The notes under the pieces: generated by a model
The model's database searches: none
Told to the model about the DNA's origin: nothing
What the model saw: only the letters and a program-made list of their open reading frames with translations
Assembly (NCBI GenBank): GCA_040437565.1
Contig: JBDOQK010000007.1
Coordinates: 372,001 to 436,000 of the forward strand
Source: Albugo candida
Taxonomy: Eukaryota > Oomycota > Peronosporomycetes > Albuginales
DNA: 64,000 nt
Direction of reading: 5' to 3'
Part shown: piece after piece, positions 56,868 through 64,000 of the stretch
Numbering within the stretch: position 1 is the stretch's first letter
How the letters are laid out: every line of letters starts with the position of its first letter
Made by a program: the position numbers and the translations under genes

Positions 56868-59800
56868 ATGGTTACGAAGTCGCGCGTGAAAAGTAAACAC
56901 GAACTCGTGGAGACGACAACCACCATCACAAAAAAGACTATCATAACTAGAACACCGCACACAAGCACTGTGTCTTCCGCAAAAGGTGCAAGTGATCAAA
57001 GTGCCAACTTAAACAAAGGAGATGATTCCGGTATGATAACATCAATCACAAAATATGTGATCCTTGCGATGATATGCTTATTATCCTTTTCAATTCGTCT
57101 CTTCGCTGTCGTCCGATACGAATCCGTAAGTACTCCATAGACACCCTCCTACATTTCTCCTCATCATGACAATCATTCTTAGGTCATCCATGAGTTCGAT
57201 CCGTACTTTAACTTCCGTACCACAAAGTACCTTGCCTCTGAAGGATTCCTCGAGTTTCTCAATTGGTTTGATGATCGCGCGTGGTACCCTTTGGGTCGGA
57301 TTATTGGTGGTACTATCTACCCCGGATTGATGTTCACTGCTGCCTGCATTTACTGGCTCTTGAATCTGTTCAATCTGTCCATAAATGTGCGCAACACATG
57401 CGTGTTTCTGGCGCCATTATTTGCTGCGATTACGGCGATTGCGACTTACCTGTTGACAAAAGAGGTAACAAAACGATCGAGCGCCGGACTGATTGCCGCC
57501 GCTTTCATTGGCATCGTACCATCTTATATTTCTCGCTCGGTTGGTGGATCTTACGATAACGAAGGTGTGGCAATATTTGCATTGATTTTTGTATTTTACT
57601 TGTGGATCAAAGCTGTACATACTGGATCGATGTTATGGTCGGCGACCTGTGCGTTGTTTTACTTTTACATGGTTGCTGCTTGGGGCGGTTATGTCTTCAT
57701 CATCAATATGATTCCCATTTACGTGCTGGTTGTGATGGTTGCAGGGCGATACTCGCCGAGGCTGTACATAGCGTACTCAACGTTTTATGCTTTGGGAAGT
57801 ATCTTGGCAATGCAAGTACCGTTCGTTGGGTTCAACGTCGTGAAACAAGCTGAATGTGCTGGATCACATGGAGTATTTATTCTCCTTCAAGTGTACTGCT
57901 TTGTGAATTGGATCAGGTCCTTCATTTCGGCGGATTCGTTCCGACGATTGATTGTGACTGGTGCTACTGGTATCGTTGGGCTTGTTGCGACGTCTTTGAT
58001 AGTTCTTCAACTTTTGGGAAAAGTTCAATGGACTGGGCGTAGTTTGACATTATTGGATCCAACGTACGCTTCCAAGTACATACCGATTATCGCTTCAGTA
58101 AGCGAGCATCAGCCAACGGCCTGGACGTCTTATTTCTTTGATCTTCATTTGCTGGTTCCTTCGGCTCCCGTCGGGTTGTATTACTTGTTCCAGAACTTGA
58201 CGGATGGTGGTATTTTTGTCATTCTTTACGGCACTGTGGCGTGGTATTTTGCCGGTGTAATGGTTCGACTTATGCTTACTCTGGCACCAATTGCATGTAT
58301 CCTCGGTGCTATTGGAATCTCCTCAACTCTTCAAAAATTCACTGCCATCTTTTTTCGTGGTCTAAAGTTCAGGAAACCCGACAGTTCCGCACAAGAGTTA
58401 CCTGCCACATTTGCACTCGTCATTGTTGGTGGAATTCTCGTTATGCTGCTGTCGTATACGTATCACGCAACCTTTGTGGCTTCTTTTGCATACTCATCAC
58501 CGTCAATTGTCATTGAAGCTGGTACGACTCAATCTGGCCAGCGAGTGATATTAGACGATTTCCGTGAAGCTTATTTCTGGCTTCGTCAGAATACCGATGC
58601 CAATGCAAAAATCATGTCGTGGTGGGATTACGGCTATCAGATGTCGGCAATGGCCAATCGTACTGTTCTTGTGGACAACAATACATGGAATAACACTCAC
58701 ATTGCAACGGTATGTCACTTGATCTAAAGCTCTCATGCGCTAATTGTTTTTTAGGTTGGACGTGCGTTGGCTTCCACCGAAGAAGATGCTTATCCGATTC
58801 TGAAAAGTCTGGACGTCGATTATGTGCTGGTCGTCTTCGGAGGTATGACGGGATACAGCTCCGATGATGTCAACAAATTCCTATGGCCTGTCCGAATTGG
58901 CTCTGGTGTCTTTGGGAGCGATATGCCTGCGGAACGCGATTTTTACTCGGTCTCGGGCAATTACGACATTGGTCCCGGTGGATCCAAAGTGTTGCACAGT
59001 AGTCTCCTGTACAAGTTGTGCTACTTTGATTTTGACAAGGTCATGACAAAACATCAGCAACCACCTGGCTTCGATTTAGCTCGAAACACTGAAGTTGGTG
59101 TCAGGAACATCCGACTGAATTATCTGGACGAAGCATTCACTTCAGAACATTGGATCGTGCGCATCTTCAAAGTGAAAAAAGAGCCAAATGTCGAGTCAAA
59201 AAGTTCATCAAGCAAAGCTCGTAGGACGGAGCAAACCTCTGACGCTCCTGAAGATCAAGTGACATTTTTGGGCTGTGTCACCGGAGAAGATCACTTTAGC
59301 GCCGATCGCGTGTATGCGGGTAGCTCCACTGGTGCGAATTTCCGGCTGGCACTATCCCATGCGCGAAGCAAAAATGCACGATATTTTGCTGTTGCTCGAG
59401 TTGGAGCTGACGGGCATGCATTTGCATTTTCGGATCTCAACATTCGCAGTAAAAAAGATTTTGACGGGAATGATGCTGGCTGTGCGCGCGCTTGCATGGA
59501 CGCTCAAGATCGCGTATGTGGTTGTGCGGATGGAGGATGTGATGATGCGAATATCGAGCGTGGTCAAGGCCAAGAGCNNNNNNNNNNNNNNNNNNNNNNN
59601 NNNNNNNNNNNNNNNNNNNNNNNNNNNNNNNNNNNNNNNNNNNNNNNNNNNNNNNNNNNNNNNNNNNNNNNNNNNNNCATGCATTTGCATTTTCGGATCT
59701 CAACATTCGCAGTAAAAAAGATTTTGACGGGAATGATGCTGGCTGTGCGCGCGCTTGCATGGACGCTCAAGATCGCGTATGTGGTTGTGCGGATGGAGGA

Positions 59801-59881
59801 TGTGATGATGCGAATATCGAGCGTGGTCAAGGCCAAGAGCACAAACGTCGATGGGCTGTGTATGCTCGTGAAGTGCAGTAG
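56868..59881 (+). CDS. STT3: STT3, catalytic subunit of oligosaccharyltransferase, with Cys-rich C-terminal extension
   Basis: Transfers the dolichol-linked glycan to Asn in the ER lumen. Exons: 56868-57125, 57183-58709, 58755-59881 (last one with gap artefact). Introns are 57 nt and 45 nt. Corrected length 882 aa. Many membrane helices; the first luminal loop has [15 protein letters not shown] (catalytic DxD-type region), then [12 protein letters not shown], and the signature WWDYGYQ near residue 565 with [11 protein letters not shown], confirming an active STT3. After the usual luminal domain (about residue 760) the frame continues without a stop into about 120 residues beginning [13 protein letters not shown], with a Cys cluster ([21 protein letters not shown]). 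This is not part of standard STT3 and resembles a short WSC/PAN-like Cys-rich module. It could also be a mis-merged neighbour, but no stop or start separates them. Confidence 0.93.
59415..59840. repeat. 100-N gap flanked by exact 163-bp direct duplication inside STT3
   Basis: 59415-59577 equals 59678-59840; N fills 59578-59677. The extra 263 bases break the frame of the last exon unless removed. Deleting one copy restores a frame that ends at the TAG at 59879-59881. Confidence 0.93.
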
Positions 59882-60007
59882 GGCGTCTGCGATGTTGTGG
59901 CAAACAACTTTGAATTTTGGAATAAAAAGTGAAATGCTCTCTTTTGTTCACCTCTTTTCTCACTGACAGAATTCGCACGCACGAAAACGCGTACTGTTCG
60001 AGTCCTT

Positions 60008-61026
<1,019 letters not shown>

Positions 61027-61148
61027 TTTGGCCGACTATCTTTTCCTTCGGATTTCACCCTTGCGTTCAAAGGATCCCAATCTTACGTGGTCACACTGTA
61101 TAGAGGACATACATCATTGGTGGAATAATAGCCTATCAAACAAACCTC

Positions 61149-63882
61149 ATGCATCATGAGCTCTTCCTCGCGTTATTTGGTCATGTCGGCGATTTAATCG
61201 ATGTCAGAGACGATGGGTATTATATCCGTCCCGAAGTATCCATTCTTTCAGATGCACAAAAGGTTCAGGTGAATCAGTTACTGAATCTTGGATTCAACTA
61301 CACAATTCTGCAGGAATTCGTTCGTATCGCACAAACAACGACCTCCTACGCGAGTGTCTACGTCACTGGACTGAGTCACGGTATCGAGCATTATCTCGAG
61401 AAATACGGCCACACAGTCGTGCAATTGGAAGAGAGCATTTTATCGAGCAGAGTTTTGACTCCGATACCTCAATTGATGTACGAGCTACAAGACTTTATTG
61501 AGATATTTCCAGAGCTGCGTAAATTAGTTGAGAGGATCCATCCTTCCGCTTGCAAACTCGCCAACAAAAAACGTGAAGATAACGATCCTGTCATACATCA
61601 AAAAACGATCACAGGCCCTTCGTTGTTGGAATTGCTGTACGCGTTGAGCGTGACTGGATATCCCCGGGTTCGAGAATGCATCCATTATCTGCACCAGTGC
61701 TGTCATCGGTATACACGAAATAGCTTGTACTTTTGCTTGAGCTGATGGATCTGTACGACAGGATTCTGTACAAACAAATGATTTCATGGATGCTGTATGG
61801 AACCTTATTGGATCCTTATCAAGAGTTCTTTGTGAAAATTGCGTCAAAGCACCAAAAGCTCAAAAGTGGTGAGTCGGATACAATGACATTCACTCTGGAT
61901 TTGAATGCGATTCCAGGCTCTTACATGCCGGTTTCGATCGCTGAAAGTATCTATTTCATCGGCAAATCGATGCAAATTCTTATGGCAAATGGCAAGCAAA
62001 ATCGAGGTTTTTGCGAGGTTATTGAGCAGGAAAGCCACGAAATTGTGAATGTGATAAATGAATTGGCTCGAGAGGATACATTCGATATATTGCAAGTAGA
62101 GCACGCGATCGAGAGTATCCGCGCGCGAGTTGCGAAACATCTGTATCAGAACGTTGTCGTGCATGCGGAATTCATTCAATGTTTCGATGCAATAAAGCAG
62201 TTCTTCCTTTTGTCGCGTGGAGAATTGTATCAGACGTTTATCGAAGAAAGCTTCTCCATCATGCAGACAAAGCCCTCAGTGAAGTTACAAGAAACTCTCA
62301 AACACAACATTTGGAAGCAGACACTTCAAGATTTACAGCTTGATCGAGACGATTTTGCGGCGAGCATTCATTTGCGTGTGAGTCCGTGGCGATCTGCTTA
62401 TCTGATTCTGACTTTGTGAATGTGTAGCTCCCTCTTCAAACGTTTTTCTTTCGACGATTTCATGTGCTGGATGGGCTTCAAATACATAATATTTCCAATG
62501 AGAAGACCGGTAAATGGTTGGAAGCCAGGCAGCAGGAAGCTTTAGGACGCATTTTCGGCCTCGTATGGTGGAAGTCGGAGCAATACGAACGGTATCCTTT
62601 CTCGACCAAAATTGAAATTCAAGTACCTTCGTCCAGTGAACTCGATGATATCACTCCGTGGTCATCCAAACTTTTGATTCTGCTTCAAAGTACTCCATCC
62701 TTCGACGCAACAATCTTCAGCAATGAAGGTGGACTAGTATTCGAGAAAGAGTCAACTACCCGCTGTCTTGGAATCGAACTCGATCTTCGAAGGCCTGATC
62801 GATGTGCGAGTGTTTTGGTCGTTCAAAGCTCCTTCCATTCCTACACCAAAAAAACGAGCAATTCAAGTCAATTTTCGCACTGGGAAAGGATGGAACAATG
62901 CTGCACCGATCGTAGTGTTCATGTTGCGATGCATATGGTTTCCGAAAAGTGTCCTATTGCAACCATAGAACTCCAATATTCTCGCATCCAACTCGCAAAT
63001 GCTTCCAATAAAAATCAAATGTCATACAAAAAGGGAATTTCCATCCAAGTCAATGAGATTCCTGTCTTGGAAAGTCTCGTGGATGTAGAAGAAATACTCG
63101 ATCTGCGTCCATCAAACGATAAGTACTGGCTCGGTCTTGGTCTCGGACCTCGTCTTCGTGTGGCTGCATGGAGCTGTGAAAAGTATTCGATAAAAGCATT
63201 CAGAGAATCCAACCAAATTCTGACGAAAAATCAGACTCTTCCTCCACGGGAATTATGGAATCATTTGTGTTTGCATCCTCATATTCCATGGCCATTGCCG
63301 CTTTTGATCACCAAAGACGATCTCCAGCTATACAACAATTTGTTTCAGTTTTGCTTTCGACTCAAACGGATTGGGTACGCGCTCGAGCACACGTGGAAAA
63401 TCGATTCGTTGCGGCGTTATTCCAAACAAAAATCACTGCTTGCAATTTCAGCTTTGCGTAATCGAATGTCGTACGTCATTCAAAATATTCAGATCTACTT
63501 CCAAGTTCTGGTCATTGAAGCGAATTTTCATAAATGCCGGGAAGAGATGCAAATGTCGGATAATTTCGATCAAGTGAAAAGACTCCACGAATGCTTTCTG
63601 GCGGCGCTGATCAAGCAATGCTACATTTACTCGAGGACCATCATGACGGCTCTGGATGATATCATACAGTGCTGCTGGCACTTTGTCGACTTGATTTTAG
63701 CATGCGATCAAGCTTCATTGGATAGCGCTGAGGAACGTTATAAATTTCGATCGCTGGAAACGGAATTTGTGCAACGGCTCGATTTTTTCTGTGGGGTTTT
63801 GCAGCATTCTGGGCAAGCTCGAGATCTATCGTTCCTCCTTGAATACAACGAGTTCTTCATTCGACCTCAAGAGCGCCATTAG
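61149..63882 (+). CDS. TUBGCP4: Gamma-tubulin complex protein 4 (GCP4)
   Basis: Component of the gamma-tubulin ring complex that nucleates microtubules. Three exons, 61149-61708, 61762-62377 and 62428-63882, with introns of 53 and 50 nt, give 876 aa in frame. The start MHHELFLALFGHVGD matches the GCP4 N-terminus. YKQMISWMLYGTLLDPYQEFF, LPSYIPV-like GSYMPVSIAESIYFIGKS, FFLLSRGELYQTFIEES and the GRIP2 end (RNRMSYVIQNIQIYFQVLVI, LLEYNEFF) follow. It is about 200 residues longer than animal GCP4. The extra length lies mostly between the RGELYQ block and the C-terminal helical domain (roughly residues 395-690). GCP5/6 are alternatives because of the length, but the N-terminal start at residue 1 of the grip1 motif favours GCP4. 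Confidence 0.9.
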
Positions 63883-64000
63883 AGCTGCAGCGGGACATTG
63901 TGGGAACTCTCCGGATGATATGGAACGAAGGCTCATTTTCGAAACTGAAATTTATTTAAGCATCATTCAATCAATTTGGCGGAAAATTGGACGACTATGA
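63883..64000. other. Window end, 3' flank of GCP4
   Basis: 118 bases after the GCP4 stop. An open frame crosses the end of the window in another phase, but it overlaps the GCP4 coding sequence and shows no motif. Confidence 0.4.

Noticed and set aside
63767-64000. Open frame running off the right end of the window
   Set aside because: Overlaps the GCP4 end in another phase with no motif; the GCP4 frame has its own stop at the expected place.

Overview
The window is nuclear DNA of a small-intron, gene-dense eukaryote, most likely an oomycete. A white-rust-type (Albugo) genome is my best guess, inferred from overall character rather than from a marker gene. Supporting evidence: about 18 protein genes lie nearly end to end on both strands. 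I could resolve 34 spliceosomal introns from reading frame and GT/AG boundaries, nearly all of them 45-66 nt. One gene encodes a flagellar axoneme protein (CFAP65-like), which implies motile zoospores. A mitochondrion-targeted bacterial-type MinC and a secreted family-32 invertase also fit a stramenopile. All protein names rest on reading motifs by eye; no database search was possible.

Layout. 1-1.8 kb: a decayed coiled-coil gene and a perfect hairpin. 1.8-7.4 kb: CFAP65-like gene (+). 7.4-9.3 kb: tRNA-Glu and an assembly gap. 9.3-13.5 kb: a large unrecognised propeller/solenoid/zinc-finger protein (+). 13.5-15.4 kb: invertase (-). 16.3-18.8 kb: inositol-polyphosphate 5-phosphatase with a C2 domain (+). 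18.8-22.1 kb: no gene seen. 22.1-24.9 kb: kinesin-14 (-). 25.4-27.6 kb: RPS6 (-) and a divergent unknown gene (+). 27.6-31.7 kb: FYVE-PH/GRAM-myotubularin (-). 31.7-34.3 kb: mostly empty, with one small zinc-finger gene. 34.3-37.9 kb: VPS18 (-). 38.2-41.4 kb: a TAF4-like protein carrying TAZ zinc fingers (+). 41.7-44.3 kb: a small complex-I-like ORF and a PH-kinase-EF-hand protein (both -). 45.5-49.2 kb: NTE-type patatin phospholipase (+). 49.2-54.9 kb: C2-DENN-WD40 protein (-). 55.5-56.5 kb: MinC (+). 56.9-59.9 kb: STT3 oligosaccharyltransferase with an extra C-terminal Cys-rich region (+). 60.0-61.0 kb: proteasome alpha-4 (-). 61.1-63.9 kb: gamma-tubulin complex protein 4 (+).

The genes are mainly housekeeping: endolysosomal membrane identity (VPS18, myotubularin, 5-phosphatase, DENN protein), cytoskeleton (kinesin-14, GCP4, CFAP65), translation and protein fate (RPS6, STT3, proteasome), transcription (TAF4-like) and organelle division (MinC). 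There is no operon-like logic; neighbours are often divergent with 120-900 bp between starts, or convergent with as little as 6 bp between stops.

Eight runs of exactly 100 N occur. Six of them are flanked by an exact direct duplication of 47-335 bp, so they look like unmerged contig overlaps. Four of these fall inside genes (myotubularin, VPS18, TAF4-like, STT3) and add false sequence to naive translations. Protein lengths given below have the duplicated copy removed.

The most interesting items are the mitochondrial MinC, the RST-TAZ-TAF4 architecture, the STT3 C-terminal extension, and the C2-DENN-WD40 protein.
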